Below, piece by piece: positions 29,204 through 37,514 of a stretch of DNA of 64,000 nucleotides (its first letter is position 1; every line of letters begins with the position of its first letter). The notes beneath the pieces are model-generated. The model did not search any database. It was not told the origin of the DNA and worked only from the letters and a program-made list of their open reading frames with translations. A program made the position numbers and the translations under genes. Origin of the DNA: Hydrogenophaga sp. (GTDB lineage: Bacteria; Pseudomonadota; Gammaproteobacteria; Burkholderiales; Burkholderiaceae_C); the NCBI GenBank assembly GCA_016790705.1, contig JAEUOT010000058.1, positions 124,001 to 188,000 on the forward strand. Reading direction: 5' to 3'.

Positions 29204-29533
29204 ATGCAGGAACAATCCGGTGGCGTCACGGTTGAGATGCTCAACTGCGGTCTTGCCGAGTTGGACGTGCAGGACAAGCGGTTGAATGAGTTCTACCGTG
29301 TGTTGATGGCGGGCTTGCCTGGCAAAGACAAATCTTCCCTCAGGGCATCCCAGCGAGACTGGCTCAAATCTTTCGCGATAGCGAGAGGGTTTGTCGAGAA
29401 CTTCATCCAGCACAAGTTCTACGACCTGCAGATGGGGCGACAGCAGGAACCGAAGGCGTCGGCCAACACCCAGGTACCTGAGACTCCCGCCATGGCCGCG
29501 CGCGAAGTGCCTGAACCTGCCTTGAGCCGTTGA
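29204..29533 (+). CDS. LprI-like (DUF1311) protein without signal peptide
   Basis: A 109-residue protein whose first ~70 residues match the lysozyme-inhibitor LprI N-terminal pattern (MLNCGLAELDVQDKRLNEFYRVLMAGL ... LRASQRDWLKSFA), but no signal peptide precedes it and only one of the usual cysteines is present. The C-terminal tail is Pro/Ala-rich and ends VPETPAM....VPEPALSR, strikingly like the tails of the predicted secreted effectors at 36116 and 49216. The frame also opens at 29168, overlapping the tautomerase. It may be an inhibitor, an immunity-like protein or a remnant of an effector module; this is open. Confidence 0.55.
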   Translation: MQEQSGGVTVEMLNCGLAELDVQDKRLNEFYRVLMAGLPGKDKSSLRASQRDWLKSFAIARGFVENFIQHKFYDLQMGRQQEPKASANTQVPETPAMAAREVPEPALSR

Positions 29534-29583
29534 CGCGTGTGCCTTGGTCCCTAACGATGCCCCGCCGGGCCAGCGTGACCGCG

Positions 29584-30120
29584 TTACGACTGGATCAATT
29601 GCGCCAGTCCTACATGGCGGTACAGATGGGCCTGTCCATGGCGGTAGGTGATCTCGCGTTCGAGCGTCGCGCCGAGCCGGCGGGCCACCGCCTGTGACGC
29701 CGGGTTATGGACCGACACCACGCTCACGGCCGTGGTCCATCCGAAGTCCTCATAGGCCGCGCGCAGCGCGCGCCGGGCACCTTCGGTTGCGTAGCCCATG
29801 CCGTGCGCACCCGGCACCAGCGCCCAGGTGATCTCCGGTTCAGCCCATCCCTCGGGGTACCACAAGCCGGTGAGGCCGACGTACTGGCCGGACGCCTTGT
29901 CCTCCAGCGCCCACGGGCCATAACCCCGCAGCAACCAATGCCCCGAATACACCGCGAACTTGCGCCAGGCGTCTTCGCGTCCGCAGGGACCACCGTAGTA
30001 GGCCGACACCGGGTCGGCGAAAAACGCCGCCATCGGCTCGAAGTCGGAGGCGCGGAACGGCCGCAGGATCAGGCGTTCGGATTCGAGGGTCGGGATGGGT
30101 GTGCTGGTCGGACGGCTCAT
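29584..30120 (-). CDS. GNAT-family N-acetyltransferase (RimJ/RimL type)
   Basis: A 178-residue acetyltransferase with the RimJ-like N terminus (LESERLILRPFRASDFEPMAAFF), the acetyl-CoA binding GMGYATEGARRAL (motif A) and NPASQAVARRLGATLEREI (motif B). It may acetylate a protein N terminus or a small amine; the substrate is not readable. ATG 30120 (MSRPTSTPIP) is chosen over 30162. Confidence 0.9.
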   Translation of the reverse strand: MSRPTSTPIPTLESERLILRPFRASDFEPMAAFFADPVSAYYGGPCGREDAWRKFAVYSGHWLLRGYGPWALEDKASGQYVGLTGLWYPEGWAEPEITWALVPGAHGMGYATEGARRALRAAYEDFGWTTAVSVVSVHNPASQAVARRLGATLEREITYRHGQAHLYRHVGLAQLIQS

Positions 30121-30130
30121 GCCGGCCATG

Positions 30131-30754
30131 CTAACCGTCGACCTCGACCGCCTCGACCTCAATCACGCCCTCGAACAGGTCGATCGCCGTGGCCGCAACC
30201 TGCGCGGTATCGACGTATGCGTAGGCACCCATCCCCACCGCGCCGATCACCGGAACCCAGCGCGCGGCCCCTTTGCCCGCTGCTTTCTGGGCGAGCTTGG
30301 CGCCGATGCGGCGGGTGATGTTGCGGATCAGCAGGGGCGAGGCCTTGCGCACCAGCGTGCGCTCGCCTACGCGCACCACCAGATCGCGCACACCCTGCGC
30401 CGCTGTGTGCTGGAACAGGCAGTACACAACCTGCTCGGGCGTCAGCGAGTCCTGTTTGCCGTAGATCGCCGCGATGTCGGCCACCAACTGTTTCTGGATC
30501 TTCCAGACACCCATCATTTCCGGAAGGATCGTCAGCCAGCCGACCACACCCGGCGGCAGCGCCAGCGCCCCGGCGGCGAGCGCCGCCTTGGCCGCAGCGG
30601 CGTTGGCCTTGCGGCGCGCGTCCTCCGCCGGCTGGCGGCTCTTCGGTTCCCGGGAGGAGGGAACCTTGCCGATCAGCGAGAGGATGGCCTGGCCGATCGG
30701 GGACGGGTCGGTGTCGGGCGGGGTGCGGGTGGCTTTGCGGGCGCGGGTGGTCAT
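30131..30754 (-). CDS. EcsC-like hypothetical protein
   Basis: A 207-residue protein with a basic N terminus, an Ala-rich hydrophobic stretch (AALAAGALALPPGVVGWLTILPEMMGVWKIQKQLVADIAAIYG) and a C-terminal hydrophobic part (ARWVPVIGAVGMGAYAYVDTAQVAATAIDLFEG). The pattern of a Leu/Pro hydrophobic block followed by QLVADIAAIYGK resembles EcsC-family proteins, but I only assign it tentatively. It lies 10 bases upstream of the acetyltransferase gene on the same strand. Confidence 0.6.
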   Translation of the reverse strand: MTTRARKATRTPPDTDPSPIGQAILSLIGKVPSSREPKSRQPAEDARRKANAAAAKAALAAGALALPPGVVGWLTILPEMMGVWKIQKQLVADIAAIYGKQDSLTPEQVVYCLFQHTAAQGVRDLVVRVGERTLVRKASPLLIRNITRRIGAKLAQKAAGKGAARWVPVIGAVGMGAYAYVDTAQVAATAIDLFEGVIEVEAVEVDG

Positions 30755-30881
30755 GGGAGATGAAGGGCAGGTGTGGGCGTGGCGTGACCATTCTCGGTCA
30801 ATGGTTGCCGGGCTTGATCCGTTCCCCTGCTGCGCCTTAGCATTTGCCGACATCACCAGCGCTGATGCGGAAACCCATTCC

Positions 30882-31169
30882 ATGTGCGAAGTCGACCAGC
30901 TGCCAGCCGTCAAGCAGGGCCATTGGTTCCACGGGGGCCTCACCGCCTGTCCGGTGCGCATCGTCCGGCACCACACCCTGTTCGGCAGCCACGACCCGGA
31001 AGACCCGCCCGAACTCGCGGCGGACCGGGTCGCCGAGTGTTACTACATTCGCTACCACCCGCCCGGCCGCCACGAATCCTGGCACGACGGCGGCATCGCA
31101 CTGTCGCTGCGCGAGGCGGTGTTCCTGGCCGAACGCAAGCTCGGACCGGTGGTGCAGTGGGACGACTGA
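30882..31169 (+). CDS. Hypothetical protein
   Basis: A 95-residue protein with many His, Trp and Cys residues (HWFHGGLTACPVRIVRHHTLFG, then CYYIRYHPPGRHESWHDGG). No membrane segment or signal. It is divergent from the EcsC-like gene. I do not recognise a family; the Cys/His content might suggest metal binding, which is conjecture. Confidence 0.6.
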   Translation: MCEVDQLPAVKQGHWFHGGLTACPVRIVRHHTLFGSHDPEDPPELAADRVAECYYIRYHPPGRHESWHDGGIALSLREAVFLAERKLGPVVQWDD

Positions 31170-31279
31170 ACGCAGGGTCCACCGCCGGGACTTGACGCGC
31201 CTCAAGGCGGCGCCGAATGCTGCGGTTCATCATGAAACCAGCTTCAGGGAGGACGTTCTTCCAACCACGAGGTTTGATC

Positions 31280-31597
31280 ATGATGAAGTCCCTTCGCACC
31301 CGTCTGCTTCCCGTTGCCCTGGTCGTCGCTGCGGCGTCGTTCGGCCCATCCGTCTCGCAGGCGCAGGTCGTCATGGCCGGTTCCCACGTCGCGTCCACCG
31401 AGGTGGCGTGCGTGCCCGGATCCGACGAGAAGATCAACAACTGGGTGCGCGCCTGCCGGTTGAGCCGGAACCAGACCTTCAACCGCGTGACCGTGCGCAA
31501 TCCCGGAATGCCGCCGACCACGGCGCCGATGGCCTGTCCGGCGGGCAACCTCGCCCGTTTTGACGAGTACGGCTACATCACCAGTTGCACGCCCTGA
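31280..31597 (+). CDS. Small secreted hypothetical protein
   Basis: A 105-residue protein with a clear signal peptide (MMKSLRTRLLPVALVVAAASFGPSVSQAQ). The mature part of ~75 residues has four Cys, likely two disulfides, and segments VRACRLSRNQTFNRVTVRNPGMPP and FDEYGYITSCTP. ATG 31280 follows a GAGG. I do not recognise the family. It is followed by about 295 bases without a gene. Confidence 0.65.
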   Translation: MMKSLRTRLLPVALVVAAASFGPSVSQAQVVMAGSHVASTEVACVPGSDEKINNWVRACRLSRNQTFNRVTVRNPGMPPTTAPMACPAGNLARFDEYGYITSCTP

Positions 31598-31641
31598 ATG
31601 CGTGCCATGAGGCCGGGGGCACCGCTCGGGAATACCCCGGC

Positions 31642-31650
31642 TGCTACACT
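31642..31650 (+). promoter_or_regulatory. Possible extended -10 promoter with long infA leader
   Basis: TGCTACACT (31642-31650) fits an extended -10 element (TGn plus TACACT). A transcript from it would have a ~235-base leader before infA. The stretch 31598-31892 has no other gene-like feature. Long leaders before small RNA-binding protein genes occur in cold-responsive genes, but that is only suggested by layout. Confidence 0.3.
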
Positions 31651-31892
31651 CCCGGCTGTCACTGCGATGTGCTCTCCTTGCGGTGTCTGTTGTCTGACAC
31701 GGCGCGCGGTCGTTCCGCATGACCCGCCGACAGACCAGGGCAACTGGTCGTGCCGGTGCTCAAACTCCCTCCACGGCGAGCCTCACCGGCCCACATCCCG
31801 GGCCCTTTTCCGCATCCCCTTCAGCCATCCGCTGAACCGCGTGGTCTTTTCTGCGTGCCCGGGCGTTGCATCACACACCACAAGGAGTTGGC

Positions 31893-32162
31893 ATGGCCAA
31901 AGAAGAACTGATTGAAATGCGCGGCAAGGTGGACGAAATCCTGCCGGACTCGCGCTACCGCGTGACCCTGGAAAACGGTCACACCCTCATCGCCTACACC
32001 GGCGGCAAGATGCGCAAGCACCACATCCGCATCCTGGCCGGCGACAACGTGTCGCTCGAACTCTCGCCCTATGACCTGACCAAGGGCCGGATCACCTTCC
32101 GTCACCTGGAGCCGCGTTCCGGTGGGTCCACGCCGCCGCCGGCGCGACGGACCTTCCGCTGA
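31893..32162 (+). CDS. infA: Translation initiation factor IF-1
   Basis: IF-1 binds the ribosomal A site at initiation. The 89-residue OB-fold protein shows [30 protein letters not shown] and [33 protein letters not shown]. It is longer than the typical 72 residues, with a Pro/Arg-rich C-terminal tail ([13 protein letters not shown]), as seen in accessory infA copies of Burkholderiales. The start ATG 31893 follows AAGGAG (31882-31887). Another infA in the ribosomal protein cluster is expected elsewhere in the genome but not in this window. Confidence 0.9.
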   Translation: MAKEELIEMRGKVDEILPDSRYRVTLENGHTLIAYTGGKMRKHHIRILAGDNVSLELSPYDLTKGRITFRHLEPRSGGSTPPPARRTFR

Positions 32163-32171
32163 CGCGCCCGT

Positions 32172-32528
32172 TCAACCCAGCAGGTTGCTCCACTTGCCGA
32201 CGTTGAACACCCGCGTGTAGCCGTTCTTCTTCAGCATCATCCTGGCCATCCCGCTGCGCGTGCCGCTGGCGCAGCAGACCACCACCGGCGCGGTCTTCGG
32301 AATCTCGGCCAGGCGCTGACCCAGCTCCGGCAGCGGAATGTTGAGCGAGCCCGGCGCATTGCCGGCCGCGAACTCTGCCGCCGAGCGCACATCCACCAGT
32401 GTCGCCCCCTGCTGACGCAGCGCGGGCAACATCGCGACGACCCTGCGCGCGCTCCACCACTTGTAGCCAAACCACAGAGCCAGCGCCATCAGCGGCCAGT
32501 ACTGCTGAACAAAACCTTCGAGATTCAT
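32172..32528 (-). CDS. Membrane-anchored rhodanese-like protein
   Basis: A 118-residue protein with an N-terminal membrane helix (YWPLMALALWFGYKWW) and a rhodanese domain whose active-site loop is CCASGTRS, the first or second Cys being the sulfur-carrying one. It also has LVDVRSAAEFAAGNAPGSLNIPL. Likely a single-domain sulfurtransferase or thiol-handling protein at the inner membrane. It converges on infA (9 bases apart). Confidence 0.88.
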   Translation of the reverse strand: MNLEGFVQQYWPLMALALWFGYKWWSARRVVAMLPALRQQGATLVDVRSAAEFAAGNAPGSLNIPLPELGQRLAEIPKTAPVVVCCASGTRSGMARMMLKKNGYTRVFNVGKWSNLLG

Positions 32529-32696
32529 GGGACTCCTGCGGACGGCGCGTCGACGGAGCGACCCTTCGTCCGTCGTTTGTTACACCCCGGAGTATCGTTC
32601 AGATCGAACTGGGGGGTATTTGCCGAGCTCATCCGCCCTTAGGCCCACGTGTCGGCTTCGTATGCTGCACCGAGCCGCCCAATGGAGCCGAATCCC

Positions 32697-33650
32697 ATGA
32701 ACAACTCGCTGCACGACATCAACGAGCGCACCCAGCTCACCAGCAACAACCAGTTCGAGCTGATGCTGTTCCGTCTCGGCCAGGCTCCCGACAGCGAGCG
32801 CCGCGAACTCTTCGGCATCAACGTCTTCAAGGTGCGCGAGATCATGGTGATGCCCACCATCACCGCCATGTTCAACGCGCCGCCCCACGTGCTCGGCGTC
32901 GCCAACATCCGCGGTCAGATCATTCCGGTGATCGATCTGCCGGCGGTCGTGGGCTGCAACCCCACGCGCGGGCACACCATCCTGATGGTGACCGAATACG
33001 CGCGCACCACCCAGGCCTTCGCCGTCGAAGAAGTCGACGAGATCGTCCGGCTCGACTGGAGCCGCGTGCTGGCGGCCGAAGGCAACGGCGGCAACCTCGT
33101 GACCAGCATCGCCAAGCTCGACGGCGACACCGACAAGTCTCGGCTGGTGCAGGTGCTGGACGTCGAGCAGATCCTGCGCAACGTCATGCCCAGCGCGAAC
33201 AACGAGATCACGGCGGAATCCGTGGGCGATGCCATCCGCCTGCCCAAGGACACGGTCATCCTCGCGGCCGACGACTCGCCCGTGGCGCGCATGATGATCG
33301 AGCAGGGACTTGGCGCCATGGGCGTGGACTTCATCATGACCAAGACCGGGCAGGAAGCCTGGGAACGGCTGCAGGCCATCGAAGAGCAGGCCCACGCCGA
33401 AGGCAAGTCGGCGACAGACAAGGTGGCCCTCGTCCTCACCGACCTTGAAATGCCGGTGATGGACGGCTTTACGCTGACCCGCAACATCAAGCAGGACGCC
33501 CGCTTCAAGACCATCCCCGTGGTCATCCATTCCTCGCTCACCGGCACCACCAACGAGGCCCACGTCAACGCGGTCGGCGCCGATGCCTACGTGGCGAAGT
33601 TCGAGGCCTCCGAACTGGCTTCAGCCCTGCGCCGGGTCATCCACCATTGA
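32697..33650 (+). CDS. cheV: Chemotaxis coupling/response regulator CheV
   Basis: CheV couples chemoreceptors to the CheA kinase and has its own phospho-receiver. The 317-residue protein has a CheW-like domain (residues about 12-165: FELMLFRLG, FGINVFKVREIM, VLGVANIRGQIIPVIDL) and a REC domain (about 185-315) with the acidic pair AADDSPV, phospho-acceptor Asp in LVLTDLEMPVMDG, Ser in IHSSL and Lys in YVAKFEASEL. ATG 32697 follows GGAG (32684-32687). No other chemotaxis gene lies nearby. Confidence 0.92.
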   Translation: MNNSLHDINERTQLTSNNQFELMLFRLGQAPDSERRELFGINVFKVREIMVMPTITAMFNAPPHVLGVANIRGQIIPVIDLPAVVGCNPTRGHTILMVTEYARTTQAFAVEEVDEIVRLDWSRVLAAEGNGGNLVTSIAKLDGDTDKSRLVQVLDVEQILRNVMPSANNEITAESVGDAIRLPKDTVILAADDSPVARMMIEQGLGAMGVDFIMTKTGQEAWERLQAIEEQAHAEGKSATDKVALVLTDLEMPVMDGFTLTRNIKQDARFKTIPVVIHSSLTGTTNEAHVNAVGADAYVAKFEASELASALRRVIHH

Positions 33651-33687
33651 CCCCGCAGGCCGCCCGCCGCTGGAATACCATGCGGCC

Positions 33688-34524
33688 ATGAGCGACACCC
33701 CGAACCCCAAAGCCCCCTACACCCCGCCCGCCGTCTGGACCTGGGACCAGGCCAGCGGCGGCAAATTCGCCAACATCAACCGGCCCATCGCCGGCCCGAC
33801 GCACGACAAGGATCTCCCGGTCGGTTGGCACCCGCTGCAGCTCTACTCGATGGGCACGCCCAACGGCGTGAAGGTCACGGTCATGCTCGAAGAGCTGATC
33901 GAGCTCGGTCACACGGGTGCCGAGTACGACGCCTGGCTCATCAAGATCAACGAAGGCGACCAGTTCTCCAGCGGCTTCGTCGACGCCAACCCCAACTCCA
34001 AGATCCCGGCCCTGATGGACCACAGCACCGAGCCGCCCACCCGCGTGTTCGAGTCGGGTTCCATCCTGCTGTACCTGGCCGAGAAGTTCGGCGCCTTCCT
34101 GCCCAAGGACCACACGGCACGCACCGAGACGCTCAACTGGCTGTTCTGGCAGATGGGCTCCGCGCCCTTCGTCGGCGGCGGCTTCGGTCACTTCTACGCC
34201 TACGCGCCCGAGAAGTTCGAGTACCCCATCAACCGCTACGCGATGGAGACCAAGCGCCAGCTCGACGTGCTCAACCGGCATCTCGCCACGCACACCTACA
34301 TGGCCGGCGACGACTACACCATCGCCGACATCGCCATCTACCCCTGGTACGGATGGATGGTCGAAGGCAAGCTCTACAGCGCGGGCGAGTTCCTCTCGGT
34401 GCACGAATACACCCACGTCCAGCGCTGGGCCAAGGCCATCGGTGAACGCCCGGCCGTCAGGCGCGGCCGTCGCATCAACCGCGTCTGGGGCGACGAGGCC
34501 GACCAGGTGCCCGAGCGGCACTGA
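33688..34524 (+). CDS. yghU: Glutathione-dependent disulfide-bond oxidoreductase YghU-like
   Basis: A 278-residue glutathione S-transferase of the Nu class (YghU/YfcG), which reduces disulfides and peroxides with glutathione. It has the thioredoxin-like N domain (LYSMGTPNGVKVTVMLEEL with the key Thr/Asn, NPNSKIPALMD, ESGSILLYLAEKFG) and the helical C domain (TYMAGDDYTIADIAIYPWYGWM). ATG 33688 gives MSDTPNPKAPYTPPAVWTW, the family's normal start. Confidence 0.93.
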   Translation: MSDTPNPKAPYTPPAVWTWDQASGGKFANINRPIAGPTHDKDLPVGWHPLQLYSMGTPNGVKVTVMLEELIELGHTGAEYDAWLIKINEGDQFSSGFVDANPNSKIPALMDHSTEPPTRVFESGSILLYLAEKFGAFLPKDHTARTETLNWLFWQMGSAPFVGGGFGHFYAYAPEKFEYPINRYAMETKRQLDVLNRHLATHTYMAGDDYTIADIAIYPWYGWMVEGKLYSAGEFLSVHEYTHVQRWAKAIGERPAVRRGRRINRVWGDEADQVPERH

Positions 34525-34556
34525 GTCTCCCGGGACGGGGCCTCCCTGCGCAGGCC

Positions 34557-34562
34557 TATACT
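34557..34562 (+). promoter_or_regulatory. Possible -10 element of effector module A
   Basis: TATACT at 34557-34562, followed by a run of nine A, lies in the 155-base gap before the lipoprotein gene at 34680. No matching -35 is clear. It is the best promoter candidate for the two-gene module A. Confidence 0.35.
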
Positions 34563-34679
34563 CCGCAAAAAAAAAGCATCCAGGGAGCGCCAGCGCAGAC
34601 AGCCTGTGACCCGTCGCGCGTCATCAGCCTTGCGCAGCCTCCCTCGTTCCTTCAACGGTTCGCATCCAGGAGGTAGTTC

Positions 34680-35123
34680 GTGACCACACCCCGTTCCCCG
34701 CACACGCGCCGACCTTGGCTCGTCGGCCTGTCCGCCGGTCTTCTCGCCCTCTCCGGAACCGCCTGTTCCGGCACCACCCCCGTCAGGAATGCCATGAACG
34801 CCAACGCATCGCCCTCCCTCGTCAGCGCCTGGAACATCCAGTTTCGACCCGTGGGCAACGAGCAGGCCCAACTGAGCTTCCGCCCGCTGGTCTCCAGCGC
34901 CAAGAAGTACGTCGGCGCCGACCACCGCAGCGACGGCAAGACGCTGTGGGTCACGCTCAAGAGCTGCCTGGTCACCGAGACCTGCAGCGCCATGAGCCCG
35001 GCACAGCCGGCGCCGGGCAACGCCGACAAGTTCACCTACATGGTGGTGCTGCCGTACAAGGGCGAGAAGGTCATCGTGCAGGGGCAGGGCGAGGTGCAGG
35101 AGGAGTTGCCGGTCTCGCGTTGA
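34680..35123 (+). CDS. Predicted lipoprotein, candidate immunity protein of module A
   Basis: A 147-residue exported protein: signal peptide with Arg-rich start (TTPRSPHTRRPWLVGLSAGLLALSG) and a Cys at the expected lipidation point (GTACSG), though the -3 residue is not the usual Leu. The mature part is a small beta-rich-looking domain (SAWNIQFRPVGNEQAQLSFRPL ... FTYMVVLPYKGEKVIVQGQGEVQEEL). GTG 34680 follows a very good AGGAGG (34668-34674). It is 37 bases before the predicted effector gene at 35161, same strand. In X-T4SS toxin modules the immunity proteins are periplasmic lipoproteins encoded next to the effector; by that analogy this is the likely antidote. Confidence 0.75.
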   Translation: MTTPRSPHTRRPWLVGLSAGLLALSGTACSGTTPVRNAMNANASPSLVSAWNIQFRPVGNEQAQLSFRPLVSSAKKYVGADHRSDGKTLWVTLKSCLVTETCSAMSPAQPAPGNADKFTYMVVLPYKGEKVIVQGQGEVQEELPVSR

Positions 35124-35160
35124 GCCACTCTCGGTGCCAGCGTTTCAGGGGAGGAACAAC

Positions 35161-36045
35161 ATGTCGGATGAAGTCATCCTGGGCGTTCACAGCAACGTCC
35201 GCAAGGGGCAGATCGACCCCGAAACCGGCCAGCCCTACGGCTTCGACGCCGGTCACGCCTGGATCTCGGTCACGCGCAACGGCAAGACCACCAACTACGG
35301 CCTCTGGCCCGACGGCCATCCGCGCGTCGAAGACAACGGCAGCGGCAGCGACATCCGGACCGGCATGGAAGACGGCGACACACCCGCCGCCAGCCGCTAC
35401 TACCGTCTGACTCCCGAACAGGCCACCAAGCTCGACGGCCTGCTCAAGGCGAACGAAACCTGGGGCTACACCAACAACTGCTCGTCGTGGGCCCGCGACA
35501 CCGTCGAAGCGGTCACCGGCGTGCACCTGAACGCCGACGATCCCGGCGTACTCTGGACCGAGACGCCACGCCAGCTCGGCGACAGCATCCACCGCCTCGA
35601 AGAGAAAGACCGGACCAGCCCCACAAGCCCGACCACACCGCCCGTCAAAGGCAGCAGCACGCTCGGCGCCCGCGCCGACCTGTCGGACACGTCCCGCCAG
35701 TTGCTGCAGGACAGCGACCAGCACGTGAGGCGCCTGGCCGAACAGCACGGGCTGCCCTGGGACCAAGGAATGGACAACACCGTCGCGGCGGTGGCCCGAC
35801 AGGCGCGAGACGACGGCCTGACCGGCATCACCCACCTCAAGGCCGGTGGCGGCGAGCTGCGGTTTGCCCAGGCCGATGGCCACGGGCTCAAGGAAGGCGC
35901 GGTGGACGCACGCGCCGCCGCCAACACCCCGGCGCAAGAGTCCGAGGCCGCGCTGGCCATGGCCGACGCGCGAACGGCGCCGGCGCCCGTCGCCGACAGC
36001 CGTGGAGCGCTGCAGGTCGACGCGCCGGCGATGCAGATGGGCTGA
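35161..36045 (+). CDS. Predicted X-T4SS-like effector A: permuted papain-like peptidase plus XVIPCD
   Basis: A 294-residue protein without signal peptide. Residues about 1-150 hold GHAWISVTRNGK (His32) and WGYTNNCSSWARD (Cys107), a His-before-Cys order typical of circularly permuted NlpC/P60/LRAT/DUF4105-type cysteine peptidases or amidases; an attack on cell-wall peptides is plausible. A Ser/Thr/Pro linker follows (151-173). Residues about 175-270 match the XVIPCD layout: LLQDSDQHVRRLAEQHG, MDNTVAAVARQARDDGLTGITHLK, GELRFAQADG, LKEGAVDARAAANTP. That domain is the type IV secretion signal of Xanthomonas-type antibacterial effectors. The same domain is in the GH19 protein at 49216. ATG 35161 follows GGGGAGG. 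The catalytic assignment is an inference from motifs. Confidence 0.72.
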   Translation: MSDEVILGVHSNVRKGQIDPETGQPYGFDAGHAWISVTRNGKTTNYGLWPDGHPRVEDNGSGSDIRTGMEDGDTPAASRYYRLTPEQATKLDGLLKANETWGYTNNCSSWARDTVEAVTGVHLNADDPGVLWTETPRQLGDSIHRLEEKDRTSPTSPTTPPVKGSSTLGARADLSDTSRQLLQDSDQHVRRLAEQHGLPWDQGMDNTVAAVARQARDDGLTGITHLKAGGGELRFAQADGHGLKEGAVDARAAANTPAQESEAALAMADARTAPAPVADSRGALQVDAPAMQMG

Positions 36046-36046
36046 C

Positions 36047-36100
36047 CTAGGCCTGCCACACCCCGAACCCGGCCGAGCGCAGGTCAATGCCGATGTTGAC
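36047..36100. repeat. Direct repeat copy 1: relic of the GIY-YIG-like gene 3' end
   Basis: These 54 bases match 37515-37568 at 50 positions in the same orientation. On the minus strand they would read NIGIDLRSAGFGVWQA followed by TAG, i.e. the C terminus and stop codon of the gene at 37515-37838. The rest of that gene is absent here. The two copies bracket the whole module B (effector plus lipoprotein), as expected of an integrated cassette. Confidence 0.9.
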
Positions 36101-36115
36101 TCAGGGCGCAGACAC

Positions 36116-36970
36116 TCAACGGGTCATGGCTGGCGTCTCGGGCGTGCGCTCCGCAGGGGCAGCCTGGAGGCTGGGGGCAGTCGGCCGTCCGCTCGTCACG
36201 TCATGCGCCAGCGCATCGGATACCTTCATTTCTGATATCGCGCCCTCGTGTTTGAGGGCGATGGTCTCGCCATTTTTGCTGAGCAGATAGCGTTGGACCG
36301 GGCCGCGTTGAACGTTGGCTGCTTCAAGGCCCAGGGCTGATGCGCTGATCGTTCGGATCTGCTCCTCGGTGTACCCACGCGCTTGCAGATCTGGCCCAAG
36401 CTGTGCGGAAACTTTGTCCAACGGTGCCTTGCTGGGCGATGTGGTCGACTTTGCGTCCCCTGCCTTTTCCGCCCGGGGCTCAAATGGTGTTTCATAACCG
36501 CCGAACTTCTTCACGTACGAAGAGATGGGCGTTCCGTTGCCGTCCTTGCCGTCGGTCTTTCCGTTGGACGTGACGTAGTCCTTCAGCCCGCTGATGCCGA
36601 GCAGGTGCGCGCCGGCCAGCAAACCACTCTCGGTGATCTTCACGCCATCGCTCATGGTTTGGCCGACGTATTTGTCGAGACCGTAGTGGCGGATGTACCC
36701 CCACTGCACCTTCATGTAGTCCTTGATGGCGTTGTCCTGTGCTGCAGGAGACCCCAGGAAATCATCCTTGCTGCGGATGCCGTCTTTACCGGTCCAGGTT
36801 CCGGCCCAGTCGTTTTTGCGCGTGCCATCTTTCTGGTAGTAGCCGCTGTCGATCAGGGCCGGTTCGCCCATCTGATACTTGCCCAGATATCCGATCGGGT
36901 TCGCGATGTCGTACCTGCCACCGGACTCCTTGGCCGCCACCTCCTCCAGAAACTCGTTGTATGTCGGCAT
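36116..36970 (-). CDS. Predicted effector B: lysozyme-like peptidoglycan hydrolase with XVIPCD-like tail
   Basis: A 284-residue protein without signal peptide. Residues 1-160 look like the lysozyme/lytic transglycosylase superfamily: VAAKESGGRYDI (candidate catalytic Glu15), IGYLGKYQMGEPALIDSGYY (the GxYQM-type motif of goose-type and SLT lysozymes), AIKDYMKVQWGYIRHYG, and ESGLLAGAHLLGISGLKDYV. After a linker (165-185) residues about 186-262 resemble a diverged XVIPCD (GYTEEQIRTISASALGL, YLLSKNGETIALKHEGAISEMKVSDALAHDV). It ends TPETPAMTR. It lies 33 bases after its lipoprotein partner and converges with effector A. Confidence 0.7.
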   Translation of the reverse strand: MPTYNEFLEEVAAKESGGRYDIANPIGYLGKYQMGEPALIDSGYYQKDGTRKNDWAGTWTGKDGIRSKDDFLGSPAAQDNAIKDYMKVQWGYIRHYGLDKYVGQTMSDGVKITESGLLAGAHLLGISGLKDYVTSNGKTDGKDGNGTPISSYVKKFGGYETPFEPRAEKAGDAKSTTSPSKAPLDKVSAQLGPDLQARGYTEEQIRTISASALGLEAANVQRGPVQRYLLSKNGETIALKHEGAISEMKVSDALAHDVTSGRPTAPSLQAAPAERTPETPAMTR

Positions 36971-37003
36971 GTAGTTGTTCTCCCTGCTTGTGCTGCTGGC
37001 CGG

Positions 37004-37471
37004 TCAGGGGCAGCGCTTCGAAATCTCGTAGGCACTACCCTGCCAGTGCCACTCGGACGTGCAACTGCTGCCAGCATCCACGCCGAGATCCCGTACACCG
37101 GCCGTGCGGGTTGGCAACAGCCGCACATCGCCACCGGACTTGAACTGGCTGGTCCAGCGACCACCCGCCTTCACAAACACCTCCGAGGCCTGCCCAGCTT
37201 TTCCGAGGCACGACGAGCCAGACTTGACGATGAGGATGGCGGGTATCTGGTGACCGATCTCCAGCGGCTGCACCTCGTAGTCCACTCTCTGATTGGCGCA
37301 GGCGGGATCGACCACAGAGCCCTTCTCGGCCACCAGCAGCCCCCCGGAAGCTTCCTTGGCCCATGTCGTCACGCTCGGCTGGGTGGTCACTGTCGATGTC
37401 GTTGTGGAGCTGGCGCACGCCGCCAGAGTGGCTGCCAGCGCGCAGGCGGCCGCCCATCGAATTGAATGCAT
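37004..37471 (-). CDS. Predicted lipoprotein, candidate immunity protein of module B
   Basis: A 155-residue exported lipoprotein: signal peptide MHSIRWAAACALAATLAACASS with lipobox LAAC. The mature part contains several Cys (VVDPACANQRVDYEVQPL, VKSGSSCLG, GSSCTSEWHWQG, SKRCP) likely forming disulfides. ATG 37471 follows AGGGAG on the minus strand. It is the first gene of a two-gene unit with the lysozyme-like protein, 33 bases apart, so it is the likely periplasmic antidote to it. No family is recognised. Confidence 0.75.
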   Translation of the reverse strand: MHSIRWAAACALAATLAACASSTTTSTVTTQPSVTTWAKEASGGLLVAEKGSVVDPACANQRVDYEVQPLEIGHQIPAILIVKSGSSCLGKAGQASEVFVKAGGRWTSQFKSGGDVRLLPTRTAGVRDLGVDAGSSCTSEWHWQGSAYEISKRCP

Positions 37472-37514
37472 GAAAACTCCCTGAAAAAGCAACGCGTCAT
37501 TCTAGAAGTGGCGA

